Origin: Poriferisulfidus sp963668445
GTDB lineage: Bacteria > Pseudomonadota > Gammaproteobacteria > Poriferisulfidales > Poriferisulfidaceae
Direction: 5' to 3'
Length of the DNA: 64,000 nt
Assembly (NCBI GenBank): GCA_963668445.1
Contig: OY764335.1
Location: 868,001 to 932,000, forward strand
Position 1 is the first letter of the stretch. Each line of letters opens with the position of its first letter. Shown here in pieces: positions 1 to 9,369 of the stretch. The position numbers and the translations under genes are program-made. The notes below the pieces were generated by a model that saw nothing but the letters and a program-made list of their open reading frames with translations, was not told the DNA's origin and searched no databases.

Positions 1-180
1 GAGGATTCGCCCGGCGGCAAGATCATCCGAGCCGAAGTTCCACTCAAGGAGATGTTCGGCTATGCCACCGACCTGCGCTCGGCCACGCAAGGGCGAGCGA
101 CCTATTCGATGGAATTCACCAAATACGCGGAAGTGCCGGGCAATATTGCCGAGACGGTGGTTTCGCGCAGCCAAAACTAA
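1..180 (+). CDS. fusA: Elongation factor G, C-terminal end (partial)
   Basis: The first 59 codons, open at the left edge, read as the C-terminal end of translation elongation factor G, the GTPase that drives ribosomal translocation. The segment with GYATDLRSATQGRATY followed by a short tail is the conserved end of EF-G domain V. It sits 15 bases upstream of tuf, the standard str-operon order fusA-tuf. Only the tail is visible, so nothing can be said about the GTPase domain. Confidence 0.95.
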   Translation, partial: EDSPGGKIIRAEVPLKEMFGYATDLRSATQGRATYSMEFTKYAEVPGNIAETVVSRSQN

Positions 181-195
181 CCGGGAGAGAGACTC

Positions 196-1386
<1,191 letters not shown>

Positions 1387-1420
1387 GCCCCATTGCCGCG
1401 CACGAACCGATACTGCAGCC

Positions 1421-1825
1421 ATGGCCACACCGAAAAAAGCCGCCGCGAAGAAAGCCACCTCCAAGCAGGCGAAGGCGGCTGATGCGACGCCGGCCGGGCC
1501 TAAGGCCGAAGCCAAGGCTTCGCAATACAGCAGCTTGCGTCTGCGGCTCAAGGCGTTCGACCACCGTCTGGTGGATCAGTCGGCGCGCGAAATCGTCGAT
1601 ACGGCACGCCGTACGGGAGCCAAGGTGCGCGGGCCGATTCCCTTGCCGACGCGCAAGGAACTGTTTACCGTGCTGATTTCGCCGCATGTGGACAAGGACG
1701 CGCGCGATCAGTACGAAATGCGCACGCACAAGCGTGTGATCGATATCATCAATCCGTCCGAGAAGACGGTCGACGCGCTGATGAAGCTTGATCTCCCAGC
1801 GGGCATTAGCGTGCAGCTGAAGTAA
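1421..1825 (+). CDS. rpsJ: 30S ribosomal protein S10 with N-terminal extension
   Basis: S10 is a 30S head protein that also acts in NusB/NusE antitermination. The core from about residue 33 (LRLRLKAFDHRLVDQ, then VRGPIPLPTRKE and SPHVDKDARDQYE) is canonical. The family is usually about 103 residues; this one has 134 because the ATG at 1421 gives about 32 extra residues rich in Ala, Lys and Pro, resembling a histone H1-like tail. No in-frame ATG lies at the usual start, which supports the long form. First gene of the S10 operon, 34 bases after tuf. Confidence 0.95.
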   Translation: MATPKKAAAKKATSKQAKAADATPAGPKAEAKASQYSSLRLRLKAFDHRLVDQSAREIVDTARRTGAKVRGPIPLPTRKELFTVLISPHVDKDARDQYEMRTHKRVIDIINPSEKTVDALMKLDLPAGISVQLK

Positions 1826-1836
1826 TGGAGTGCGCC

Positions 1837-2463
1837 ATGAGCCTCGGCATCGTCGGCACCAAACTGGGCATGACCCGCGTGTTCCGCGAGAGCGGCGAGT
1901 CGGTGCCGGTGACCTTGGTGGCGATTGAGGCCAATCGGGTGGTGCGCGTCAAAACGGCGGCATCGGACGGCTACAGCGCCGTTCAGATTGCCTTCGGCTC
2001 GCGGCCGGTGAAACGCATGAATCGGGCATTGGCGGGCGAACTCAAGCGCGCTGGCTTGGAACTGGCGCGCGGTCTGATGGAATTCCGCATGGAGCCGAAT
2101 GCGGACATGCCGGAAGTGGCGGCCGAAATCGGTGCCGACCTGTTCGAAGCCGGACAGAAGGTCAACGTCAGCGGCACTAGCATCGGCAAGGGCTTCGCCG
2201 GCACGATCAAACGGCACAATTTCCGAGGCCAGGACCGCTCGCACGGCAATTCGCTGTCGCACCGGGTGATGGGGGCGACCGGGCAGTGCCAGTTCCCGGG
2301 CCGCGTGTTCAAAGGCAAGAAGATGCCGGGGCGCATGGGCGGCAAACGGGTGACGCAGCGCAATCTCGAAATCGTGCAGACCGATCCGGCGCAGCAGCTT
2401 CTATGGATCCGCGGTGCGATTCCGGGAGCGCAGGGCGGACGCGTCGTGGTGCGTCCGGCGTGA
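1837..2463 (+). CDS. rplC: 50S ribosomal protein L3
   Basis: L3 is an early-assembly 50S protein near the peptidyl transferase centre. At 208 residues it has the usual length. It begins MSLGIVGTKLGMTRVF and carries the GTIKRHNFRGQDRSHGNS loop and the GRMGGKRVT segment typical of the family. The start at 1837 is chosen over an in-frame ATG at 1825 because it gives the conserved N-terminus. It lies 11 bases after rpsJ. Confidence 0.97.
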   Translation: MSLGIVGTKLGMTRVFRESGESVPVTLVAIEANRVVRVKTAASDGYSAVQIAFGSRPVKRMNRALAGELKRAGLELARGLMEFRMEPNADMPEVAAEIGADLFEAGQKVNVSGTSIGKGFAGTIKRHNFRGQDRSHGNSLSHRVMGATGQCQFPGRVFKGKKMPGRMGGKRVTQRNLEIVQTDPAQQLLWIRGAIPGAQGGRVVVRPA

Positions 2464-2474
2464 TGGGCAGAGCC

Positions 2475-3092
2475 ATGGAAATTACGATGCGCGACACTCA
2501 GGACGCACTGACGGTGGCGGACGAGTGCTTCGATGCGGCGTTCCATGAAGCGCTGGTGCATCAGGCGGTGCGGACCTATGCCCAAGGAGCCCGTCAGGGC
2601 GATGCCGCGCAGAAGAATCGTGCGGCCGTACGCGGTGGCGGCGCCAAGCCATGGCGCCAGAAAGGCACGGGCCGGGCGCGGGCCGGTTCGATTCGCTCGC
2701 CCATATGGCGCGGCGGCGGCGTGGCGCATCCGGCCGGCAAACGCAGCTACAAGCTCAAGATGAACCGCAAAATGTACCGCCAAGCGATGCGTTCGATCTT
2801 TTCGGAACTGCTACGGCAGGAACGCATGCATGTGGTGCAGGATTTCGTGTTGCCGGAGCCGAAGACGCGTTTGGCGCTCGAAAAGCTGGAAGCCTTCGGC
2901 TTGTCGAACGCACTGATTCTGGTGGACAAGATGGAACCGAATGTGTACTTGGCGGTACGCAACTTGAAGAACTACGACGCCTGCGAGGTGCAGGCCGCCG
3001 ACCCGGTGTCGCTGCTGCGCTACGAGCATGTGCTGGTGACGCAAGCAGCCTTGGGCCAGATCGAAAAGCGTTTGGGAGGCTCGCCGTCATGA
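2475..3092 (+). CDS. rplD: 50S ribosomal protein L4
   Basis: L4 lines the exit tunnel and, in enterobacteria, represses its own S10 operon. The 205 residues include the conserved KPWRQKGTGRARAGSIRSPIW loop (near residues 56-76). The start at 2475 gives MEITMRD, aligned with the family MELVLKD. An in-frame ATG at 2463 that overlaps the rplC stop (TGATG) would add four residues and cannot be excluded. The end overlaps rplW by four bases. Confidence 0.96.
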   Translation: MEITMRDTQDALTVADECFDAAFHEALVHQAVRTYAQGARQGDAAQKNRAAVRGGGAKPWRQKGTGRARAGSIRSPIWRGGGVAHPAGKRSYKLKMNRKMYRQAMRSIFSELLRQERMHVVQDFVLPEPKTRLALEKLEAFGLSNALILVDKMEPNVYLAVRNLKNYDACEVQAADPVSLLRYEHVLVTQAALGQIEKRLGGSPS

Positions 3093-3529
3093 GTTTCCTG
3101 AAGAAAATCAAGGGTTTATTTTCACCGAAGCCGAAGGCCGAGCCCGAAAAGCCGAAGGTTGCCAAGGCCGTCAAGGCCGAAAAGCCTCGCAAGGTCGAAA
3201 AGCGCCCCGCGCCGGAGAAGCCGGTCGCCGTAGCGAAGCCGAAACACAGCGAGGAGCGCCTGACCCAAGTGCTGCGCAGCCCGCACGTCTCCGAAAAGTC
3301 GGTACAGATGGCGGAGCGAGAGCAGCATGCTTTCGAAGTGCGCAAGGATGCAACCCGGGACGAAGTCAAGGCGGCCGTTGAGTTGCTGCTCAAGGTCCAA
3401 GTTCAGGAAGTGCGAATGATTAACGTGCGCGGCAAGCAGAAGCGCAACGGCAAGCGCTCGGATTGGCGCAAGGCATATGTGCGCTTGATGCCGGGCCAGG
3501 CCTTGGATGGCGGGGAGCTCAGCGCATGA
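3089..3529 (+). CDS. rplW: 50S ribosomal protein L23 with long N-terminal extension
   Basis: L23 forms the docking site at the exit tunnel for trigger factor and SRP and lies beside the bound translocon. The normal ~95-residue protein begins here near residue 55 (LTQVLRSPHVSEKSV). The ATG at 3089, overlapping the rplD stop as ATGA, adds about 50 residues: a short amphipathic stretch (MSFLKKIKGLF) followed by a linker of repeated Lys-Pro-Ala-Glu. The total is 146 residues. The coupled start and continuous codon usage argue the extension is translated. Such an extension is unusual; its role is not known to me. Confidence 0.93.
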   Translation: MSFLKKIKGLFSPKPKAEPEKPKVAKAVKAEKPRKVEKRPAPEKPVAVAKPKHSEERLTQVLRSPHVSEKSVQMAEREQHAFEVRKDATRDEVKAAVELLLKVQVQEVRMINVRGKQKRNGKRSDWRKAYVRLMPGQALDGGELSA

Positions 3530-4356
3530 CCATCGTCAAGGCACGGCCTACGTCGCCCGGACGCCGGTTCCGCGCCAGCGTACGTACGCCGGGGCTGCAC
3601 CGCGGACAGCCGTACCAGCCGCTGGTGCATGGACAGGCGAAAACGGGCGGCCGCAACAATCAGGGACGCATCACGACGCGCCACATCGGTGGCGGCCACA
3701 AGCAGCGGTACCGCGTGATCGATTTCCGCCGCAACAAGGACGACATTCCGGCTAAGGTCGAGCGACTGGAATACGACCCGAACCGCAGTGCGCACATCGC
3801 GCTGCTGTTGTACGCGGATGGCGAGCGGCGCTACATCGTGGCTCCGGAAGGCGTGCAGCCGGGCACGGAAGTGCAGTCCGGCGAGAAGGCGCCGATTGCG
3901 CCGGGCAATTGCTTGCCGCTGCGCAGCATGCCGGTGGGCATCGTAGTGCATTGCGTGGAATTGCGGCCTAGCGGCGGCGCGCGTCTGGCACGCAGCGCCG
4001 GTGCCCATGTGCAGTTGCTGGCCCGCGAGGGTGCCTATGCGACGCTGCGGCTGCGGTCCGGAGAGGTGCGCAAGGTGCTTGCAGAGTGCAGGGCGACGAT
4101 CGGAGAAGTGGGAAACGCGGAGCATTCGCTGGCCAAACTGGGCAAGGCGGGAGCCCGGCGCTGGCGCGGCGTGCGGCCGACCGTGCGCGGCGTCGCCATG
4201 AATCCGGTCGACCATCCGCACGGCGGAGGCGAAGGCAAGACCTCGGGCGGCCGCCATCCGGTCACGCCATGGGGCGTGCCGACCAAAGGACACAAAACGC
4301 GGCACAGCAAGCGGACCGACCGCTTGATTGTCCGCCGCCGCCGCAAGAAACGGTGA
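3526..4356 (+). CDS. rplB: 50S ribosomal protein L2
   Basis: L2 is needed for subunit association and peptidyl transfer. The 276 residues match the family length; GGRNNQGRITTRHIGGGHK near the start and NPVDHPHGGGEGK near the end are signature segments, the latter holding the functionally important His. The start ATG at 3526 overlaps the rplW stop (ATGA). The C-terminus is very basic (RRRRKKR), as expected. Confidence 0.97.
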   Translation: MTIVKARPTSPGRRFRASVRTPGLHRGQPYQPLVHGQAKTGGRNNQGRITTRHIGGGHKQRYRVIDFRRNKDDIPAKVERLEYDPNRSAHIALLLYADGERRYIVAPEGVQPGTEVQSGEKAPIAPGNCLPLRSMPVGIVVHCVELRPSGGARLARSAGAHVQLLAREGAYATLRLRSGEVRKVLAECRATIGEVGNAEHSLAKLGKAGARRWRGVRPTVRGVAMNPVDHPHGGGEGKTSGGRHPVTPWGVPTKGHKTRHSKRTDRLIVRRRRKKR

Positions 4357-4360
4357 TGCC

Positions 4361-4636
4361 ATGCCGCGTTCGCTGAAGAAAGGGCCGTTCGTTGACCATC
4401 ATCTGATGGCCAAAGTGCTGGAGGCCGTCCGCAGCAATGATCGCCGCCAGATCAAAACCTGGTCGCGCCGCTCCATGATCGTGCCGGAGATGGTGGGCCT
4501 GACGCTGGCGGTCCATAACGGCCGGCGGCATGTGCCGGTGCTGATCAACGAGAACATGGTCGGGCATAAGCTGGGCGAATTCGCGCTGACGCGGACATTC
4601 CGGCAGCACGCAGGCGACCGCAAGGCGAAAAGCTGA
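4361..4636 (+). CDS. rpsS: 30S ribosomal protein S19
   Basis: S19 sits in the 30S head and contacts the A-site finger region. The 91 residues begin MPRSLKKGPFVDHHL and contain WSRRSMIVPEMVG and GHKLGEFALTR, all diagnostic. It is 4 bases after rplB and overlaps rplV by one base (TGATG). Confidence 0.97.
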   Translation: MPRSLKKGPFVDHHLMAKVLEAVRSNDRRQIKTWSRRSMIVPEMVGLTLAVHNGRRHVPVLINENMVGHKLGEFALTRTFRQHAGDRKAKS

Positions 4637-4974
4637 TGGAAACGCAAGCCGTCGCCCGCAATCAGCGTATCAGCCCGCGCAAGTGCCGGCTGACGGCCGA
4701 TCAGGTGCGCAACCTGTCAGTGGGCGAGGCTCTGGACATTTTGCGGTTCTCGCGAGAGAAGGCGGCGCAGCTGGTGCGCAAGACGCTGGAATCGGCACTG
4801 GCGAACGCAGAAAACAATCACGGAGCCGACATCGACCTGCTGCATGTGTGCCGGATTACGGTCGATGAAGGGCCGGTGTTCAAGCGGTTCCGACCGCGCG
4901 CGCGCGGGCGGGTCGGCAAGATCCTCAAGCGCACCAGCCATATCACCGTCGTCTTGAGCGACGCACAGGAGTAG
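4636..4974 (+). CDS. rplV: 50S ribosomal protein L22
   Basis: L22 spans the 50S and contributes the tunnel-lining beta-hairpin where macrolide resistance and SecM stalling map. The 112 residues include ISPRKCRLTADQVR at the N-terminus and a C-terminal hairpin rich in Arg (FKRFRPRARGRVGKI). Length is normal. Start codon overlaps the rpsS stop. Confidence 0.97.
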   Translation: METQAVARNQRISPRKCRLTADQVRNLSVGEALDILRFSREKAAQLVRKTLESALANAENNHGADIDLLHVCRITVDEGPVFKRFRPRARGRVGKILKRTSHITVVLSDAQE

Positions 4975-4977
4975 GGC

Positions 4978-5637
4978 ATGGGACAGAAAGTCAATCCGAT
5001 CGGATTCCGCTTAGGCGTGATGACCGACTGGAACTCGCACTGGTACGCAGAGCGCAGCGAGTATCGGAACCAGCTCAACAATGACCTCATGGTCCGAGAG
5101 TTCCTGCGGCGCAAGCTGGCGCAGGCTTCGGTCAGCCGCATCCAGATCGAGCGGCGCAACGAGATGGTGGGGATTACCATCCATACGGCGCGCCCCGGCA
5201 TCGTCATCGGCAAGAAGGGCAACGACATCGAAATCTTGCGGCGCGAAGTTGCACAGATGATGAATCTGGGTTTGGGCATGGTCAAGATCAACATCGAGGA
5301 AATCCATAATCCGGAAGTGGACGCGCATCTGGTAGCGGAAAGCGTGGCGCAGCAGCTCGAAGGCCGAATCATGTACCGGCGGGCAATGAAGCGGGCCGTG
5401 CAGAACGCCATGCGGCTGGGAGTCCAAGGCATCAAATTGAACGTGGCGGGCCGCTTGAACGGCGCCGACATCGCACGCAGCGAATGGTACCGCGAAGGGC
5501 GCGTGCCGCTGCATACCTTGCGTGCAGACATCGACTACGGCTTCGCCGAAGCGCACACCACATACGGCATCATTGGCGTCAAGGCTTGGATCTTCAATGG
5601 CGAGGTCGGCGGGCTTGAAGGATCGAGCGGGAAATAG
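4978..5637 (+). CDS. rpsC: 30S ribosomal protein S3
   Basis: S3 lies at the mRNA entry site and has helicase-assisting Arg residues. The 219-residue protein starts MGQKVNPIGFRLG, has a KH type-2 core with IHTARPGIVIGKKG (near 62-75), and ends with the C-terminal domain segment YGIIGVKAWIF. It follows rplV by three bases and precedes rplP by 15. Confidence 0.97.
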   Translation: MGQKVNPIGFRLGVMTDWNSHWYAERSEYRNQLNNDLMVREFLRRKLAQASVSRIQIERRNEMVGITIHTARPGIVIGKKGNDIEILRREVAQMMNLGLGMVKINIEEIHNPEVDAHLVAESVAQQLEGRIMYRRAMKRAVQNAMRLGVQGIKLNVAGRLNGADIARSEWYREGRVPLHTLRADIDYGFAEAHTTYGIIGVKAWIFNGEVGGLEGSSGK

Positions 5638-5652
5638 AGGAAGATCTGGATC

Positions 5653-6066
5653 ATGATGCAGCCCAAGCGCACCCGCTACCGCAAACAGCAGAAAGGCCGG
5701 AATCGAGGCCTGTCGCTGCGTGGGCATAAGGTCAGCTTTGGCGAATACGGGCTGAAGGCGACGACTAGCGGGCGACTGACTTCGCGGCAAATCGAAGCCG
5801 GACGGCGAGCGCTGACGCGGCATATCCGGCGCGGCGGCAAGATCTGGATACGCATCTTTCCAGATGTCCCGGTCACCAAGAAGCCGCTGGAATCCCGGCA
5901 GGGCAAGGGCAAGGGCAATGTGGAGTACTGGGTCGCGAAGATCCAGCCGGGACGTATGCTGTACGAAATGGAAGGCGTCCACGAAACGCTGGCGCGCGAA
6001 GCTTTCCGCCGCGCCGCAGCCAAACTTCCTGTCCAAACTTCTTTCGTCCGACGCACGCACGCCTGA
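5653..6066 (+). CDS. rplP: 50S ribosomal protein L16
   Basis: L16 helps position A-site tRNA in the 50S. The 137 residues start MMQPKRTRYRKQQKGRNRG, equal to the family MLQPKRTKFRK, which is why the first of two adjacent ATGs (5653, 5656) is used. GGKIWIRIFPDVPVTKKP and KGKGNVEYWVA are diagnostic. The stop overlaps the rpmC start by one base (TGATG). Confidence 0.97.
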   Translation: MMQPKRTRYRKQQKGRNRGLSLRGHKVSFGEYGLKATTSGRLTSRQIEAGRRALTRHIRRGGKIWIRIFPDVPVTKKPLESRQGKGKGNVEYWVAKIQPGRMLYEMEGVHETLAREAFRRAAAKLPVQTSFVRRTHA

Positions 6067-6266
6067 TGGACATGCAGACCTTGCGCGGAAAGGACGATGC
6101 GGAATTGCGGGCCGAATTGCTGCGCCTGCGGCGCAGCCAGTTCGAATTGCGGACACAGTTGCGCACCGGGCAATTGTCGCGCAACCATCAGCTGGGTGAA
6201 GCACGGCGCGACATCGCTCGCATCAAGACGTTGCTAGCGGAACGCCGGCAAGGAGATGGCCAATGA
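6066..6266 (+). CDS. rpmC: 50S ribosomal protein L29
   Basis: Small helical L29 near the tunnel exit. The 66 residues contain the two long helices and the conserved LRRSQFELRTQLRTGQL stretch. ATG at 6066 overlaps the rplP stop; an in-frame ATG at 6072 (MQTLRGKD) is an equally good family N-terminus. It overlaps rpsQ by four bases. Confidence 0.94.
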   Translation: MDMQTLRGKDDAELRAELLRLRRSQFELRTQLRTGQLSRNHQLGEARRDIARIKTLLAERRQGDGQ

Positions 6267-6523
6267 CCGATAAGATTCGTTCCGTAGTCGGGGAGGTCAC
6301 CAGCGACCGCATGGACAAGACGGTGGCGGTGCAGGTGGTGCGCCAGCAGCGTCATCCCTTGTACGGCAAATACGTTCGCCGGTCGACCAAGGTGCTCGCG
6401 CATGACGAGGAGAACCGAGCCCGGGTCGGCGACCGCGTGCGCATCCGCGAATGCCGCCCGCGCTCCAAGTGCAAGGCGTGGGAAGTGCTCGAAGTTCTGG
6501 AATCTCCGGGAGGCCGGGCATGA
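6263..6523 (+). CDS. rpsQ: 30S ribosomal protein S17
   Basis: S17 is a primary 16S rRNA binder with an OB fold. The 86 residues carry GEVTSDRMDKTVAVQV, HPLYGKYVRRSTK and the IRECRPRSK motif. It is coupled by ATGA overlaps to rpmC upstream and rplN downstream. Confidence 0.96.
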   Translation: MTDKIRSVVGEVTSDRMDKTVAVQVVRQQRHPLYGKYVRRSTKVLAHDEENRARVGDRVRIRECRPRSKCKAWEVLEVLESPGGRA

Positions 6524-6888
6524 TTCAGGTCGAGACGATGCTGGATGCCGCAGACAACAGCGGCGCGCGCAAAGTGCAATGCATCAAGGTGCTGGGAGGC
6601 TCCCGACGGCGCTACGCCCGCATTGGCGATGTGATCAAAATCAGCGTCAAGGATGCGATCCCTCGCGGCAAGGTGCGCAAAGGGGAGGTCTTGGATGCGG
6701 TCGTTGTGCGTACGGCACATGGCGTGCGCCGTCGCGACGGCTCGCTTCTGCGCTTCGATCGCAATGCGGCCGTCCTGCTCAACAACCAAATGCAGCCGAT
6801 CGGCACCCGCATCTTCGGCCCGGTGACGCGGGAACTGCGCACCGGCAAATTCATGAAGATCATTTCGCTCGCTCCGGAAGTTCTGTGA
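6520..6888 (+). CDS. rplN: 50S ribosomal protein L14
   Basis: L14 forms an intersubunit bridge and is the target of the silencing factor RsfS, which is encoded at 35818-36189. The 122 residues start MIQVETMLDAADNSGAR and end with the ELRTGKFMKIISLAPEVL tail, at normal length. The ATG at 6520 overlaps the rpsQ stop. First gene of the spc-type segment. Confidence 0.97.
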   Translation: MIQVETMLDAADNSGARKVQCIKVLGGSRRRYARIGDVIKISVKDAIPRGKVRKGEVLDAVVVRTAHGVRRRDGSLLRFDRNAAVLLNNQMQPIGTRIFGPVTRELRTGKFMKIISLAPEVL

Positions 6889-6896
6889 GGCGCACG

Positions 6897-7214
6897 ATGA
6901 ACAAGATCCGCAAAGGCGACGTAGTCATGGTGACGACCGGCAAGGAACGCGGTCGGCAGGGCACGGTATCGAAGGTGCTCCCGGACGGTCGGATTCTTGT
7001 GGACGGACTGAATCTGGTGAAGCGGCACACCAAGCCGCAGCCGCAACAGGGCCGGCAGGGCGGCATCATCGAGCGGGAAGCGCCGCTGGATGCGTCGAAT
7101 GTGCAGTTGTTCAATCCGGTGACCAAGCGCGCCGACCGGGTGGGCTTCCGAGTTCTGGAGGACGGGCGCAAAGTGCGCTACTTCAAATCGAACAATGAAG
7201 TGGTCGATGTTTGA
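6897..7214 (+). CDS. rplX: 50S ribosomal protein L24
   Basis: L24 initiates 50S assembly. The 105 residues open with the KOW motif (KIRKGDVVMVTTGKERGRQG) and contain GLNLVKRHTKP and GGIIEREAPL, typical of the family. It starts 8 bases after rplN. Confidence 0.97.
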   Translation: MNKIRKGDVVMVTTGKERGRQGTVSKVLPDGRILVDGLNLVKRHTKPQPQQGRQGGIIEREAPLDASNVQLFNPVTKRADRVGFRVLEDGRKVRYFKSNNEVVDV

Positions 7215-7221
7215 GGGAATG

Positions 7222-7761
7222 ATGGCTAGATTGAAACAACTTTATGCCGACGATATCCGTCCCCGCATGCAAAAGGAGATGGGGGCGAAGAGCCCGATGG
7301 CGGTGCCGCGGCTTGAAAAGATTACGCTCAACATGGGCTTGGGCGCGTCGGCGCGCGATAAGAAGGTGGTCGAGAGTGCCCTCGACGATTTGGGCCGCAT
7401 CAGCAGCCAGAAGCCGGTTGTGACGCGGGCGCGGAAATCGGTGGCCGGCTTTGCAGTGCGCGAGGGCTGGCCGGTCGGTTGCTGCGTGACCTTGCGCCGC
7501 ACCCTGATGTACGAATTCTTGGATCGGCTGATCAACATCGCCATTCCGCGCATGCGCGACTTCCGGGGACTGCCCGCACGGGCTTTCGACGGCCGCGGAA
7601 ACTACAGTTTGGGCATTCCGGAGCAGATTGTCTTCCCGGAAATCGATTACGACAACATCGACCAGATGCGAGGCTTGAATGTGACCATCACGACCAGCGC
7701 GCGTAGCGACACGGAAGCGGAAGCCTTGCTGCGTGCCTTCAATTTTCCGCTGCGGGGCTGA
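7222..7761 (+). CDS. rplE: 50S ribosomal protein L5
   Basis: L5 binds 5S rRNA in the central protuberance. The 179-residue form begins MARLKQLYADD; KITLNMGLG, TRARKSVAGFAVREGWPVGC and RDFRGL...FDGRGNYSLG are diagnostic. Adjacent ATGs lie at 7219 and 7222; GAGGG at 7213-7217 is better spaced from 7222. Seven bases follow rplX. Confidence 0.96.
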   Translation: MARLKQLYADDIRPRMQKEMGAKSPMAVPRLEKITLNMGLGASARDKKVVESALDDLGRISSQKPVVTRARKSVAGFAVREGWPVGCCVTLRRTLMYEFLDRLINIAIPRMRDFRGLPARAFDGRGNYSLGIPEQIVFPEIDYDNIDQMRGLNVTITTSARSDTEAEALLRAFNFPLRG

Positions 7762-7762
7762 C

Positions 7763-8068
7763 ATGGCTAAGATGAGTATGATCCAACGGGACCTAAAGCG
7801 GACGCGCTTGGTGCGCCGCTATGCGAAGCGCCGTGCTGCTGTCCGAGCCGTCATCAGAAATCCGGAAAGTACGCTGGAGCAGCGCGTGGAGGCTCAGAAA
7901 GCGCTTCAGAAACTGCCGCGCGATTCGGCACCGACCCGGCAACGCAACCGCTGCGCCATCACAGGCCGCCCGCGTGGCTACTATCGGCGCTTCGGCTTGG
8001 GGCGTAACAAACTGCGGGAAGCGGCAATGCGCGGCGATATCCCCGGCCTGACCAAGGCGAGCTGGTGA
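7763..8068 (+). CDS. rpsN: 30S ribosomal protein S14 (long, zinc-free form)
   Basis: S14 assembles late into the 30S head. At 101 residues and with no CXXC pair it is the long, zinc-independent form usual in gammaproteobacteria. RNRCAITGRPRGYYRRFGL and the final LTKASW are family signatures. It starts one base after the rplE stop. Confidence 0.96.
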   Translation: MAKMSMIQRDLKRTRLVRRYAKRRAAVRAVIRNPESTLEQRVEAQKALQKLPRDSAPTRQRNRCAITGRPRGYYRRFGLGRNKLREAAMRGDIPGLTKASW

Positions 8069-8078
8069 GGGCCTTCTG

Positions 8079-8474
8079 ATGAGCATGCAAGATCCGATCG
8101 CCGATATGCTGACACGCATCCGCAATGCCCAGCAGGCGCGGCACGAAGAAGTGGAAATGAACCATTCCAATCAGCGCGAGGCGCTGGCGGACGTGTTGCG
8201 CGGCGAGGGCTATATTGCGGCCTGCGAGGTGCTGGACGGTACGCCGTCCAAGCGTCTGAAGATTACTTTGAAATACCATGACGGCGTACCGGTCATCGAC
8301 CGCTTGCGCCGAGTCAGTCGGCCGGGACTGCGCGTATATCGCAGCGTTCGCGACCTGCCGTGGGTGCGCGGTGGCTTAGGCTGCGCAGTCGTTTCGACAT
8401 CGCGCGGCGTCATGACCGACCACGAAGCGCGCAAAAGCGGCTGCGGCGGAGAAGTGCTCTGCACGGTGGAGTAG
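8079..8474 (+). CDS. rpsH: 30S ribosomal protein S8
   Basis: S8 is a primary 16S rRNA binder and, in E. coli, the translational repressor of the spc operon. The 131 residues begin MSMQDPIADMLTRIRNAQ and end with STSRGVMTDHEARKSGCGG, both conserved. A repressor-binding site for S8 at the rplX-rplE junction was not obvious by eye. Confidence 0.96.
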   Translation: MSMQDPIADMLTRIRNAQQARHEEVEMNHSNQREALADVLRGEGYIAACEVLDGTPSKRLKITLKYHDGVPVIDRLRRVSRPGLRVYRSVRDLPWVRGGLGCAVVSTSRGVMTDHEARKSGCGGEVLCTVE

Positions 8475-8479
8475 CGAAC

Positions 8480-9004
8480 ATGTCGCGCATTGCCAAACGC
8501 CCCATTCCCTTGCCGGAAAAAGTCGACTTGACGGTGGACGGCCGGACGCTTACGGTCAAGGGCCCCAAGGGAGAAATGTCGCTGCAGTTGGCGGAGCCGG
8601 TCACCATGCGCGAAGAAGACCGGGTGGTGTACTTTGATGCGCCGCCGCATGCGCAGATGCTGGCGGGAACCATGAACGCATTGTTCGCGTGCAACATCAA
8701 GGGGGTTCAGGAAGGCTACTCCAAGAAGTTGGAACTGGTCGGCGTCGGCTATCGGGCGCAGATGCGCGGCCAAGACTTGAATTTGAATCTGGGCTTTTCG
8801 CATCCGGTCATCTACAAAGCGCCCACCGGCGTGACGCTGGAGACGCCGAGCCAGACCGAAGTGGTCGTGTCGGGCATCGACAAGCAAAAGGTCGGCCAGG
8901 CCGCGGCTGAGATCCGCGCCTACCGCCCGCCGGAGCCGTACAAAGGAAAAGGCGTGCGCTACAGCGACGAGCATGTGCTGCGCAAGGAGGCAAAGAAGAA
9001 ATGA
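8480..9004 (+). CDS. rplF: 50S ribosomal protein L6
   Basis: L6 lies near the factor-binding site and sarcin-ricin loop. The 174 residues contain both repeated domains; the C-terminal PEPYKGKGVRY segment is diagnostic. The start at 8480 (MSRIAKRPIPLPEKV) is conserved. The stop overlaps the rplR start (ATGA). Confidence 0.97.
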   Translation: MSRIAKRPIPLPEKVDLTVDGRTLTVKGPKGEMSLQLAEPVTMREEDRVVYFDAPPHAQMLAGTMNALFACNIKGVQEGYSKKLELVGVGYRAQMRGQDLNLNLGFSHPVIYKAPTGVTLETPSQTEVVVSGIDKQKVGQAAAEIRAYRPPEPYKGKGVRYSDEHVLRKEAKKK

Positions 9005-9357
9005 GCAGGCGCGACTTGCGTACGCAGCGTCGGCTGCGCCGCGTCCGCACCCGGCTGAAGGATTCGGTTCGGCACCGGCTGACGGTGCACCGGACGCTGA
9101 AGCATATGTACGCACAAGTCACCAGCCCGGACGGCGCCCGAGTCGTCGCGCAGGCTTCGACGCTCAGTCCGGAGTTGCGCAAGGAACTGCAGGCGACTGG
9201 CAACTGCCAGGCAGCCGAGCAGGTCGGACGGCTGGTTGCGGAGCGCGCCCAGAAAGCGGATGTCGAAACCGTCTGGTTTGATCGCGGACGCTTTCGTTAC
9301 CACGGTCGCGTACGGGCACTGGCAGAAGCGGCGCGTGCGGCAGGCCTGAAATTCTAG
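9001..9357 (+). CDS. rplR: 50S ribosomal protein L18
   Basis: L18 binds 5S rRNA with L5. The 118 residues show the basic N-terminus and VHRTLKHMYAQ, and a C-terminal WFDRGRFRYHGRVRALAEAAR tail typical of L18. Length is normal and the start overlaps rplF. Confidence 0.96.
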   Translation: MSRRDLRTQRRLRRVRTRLKDSVRHRLTVHRTLKHMYAQVTSPDGARVVAQASTLSPELRKELQATGNCQAAEQVGRLVAERAQKADVETVWFDRGRFRYHGRVRALAEAARAAGLKF

Positions 9358-9369
9358 GAGACGACAATC

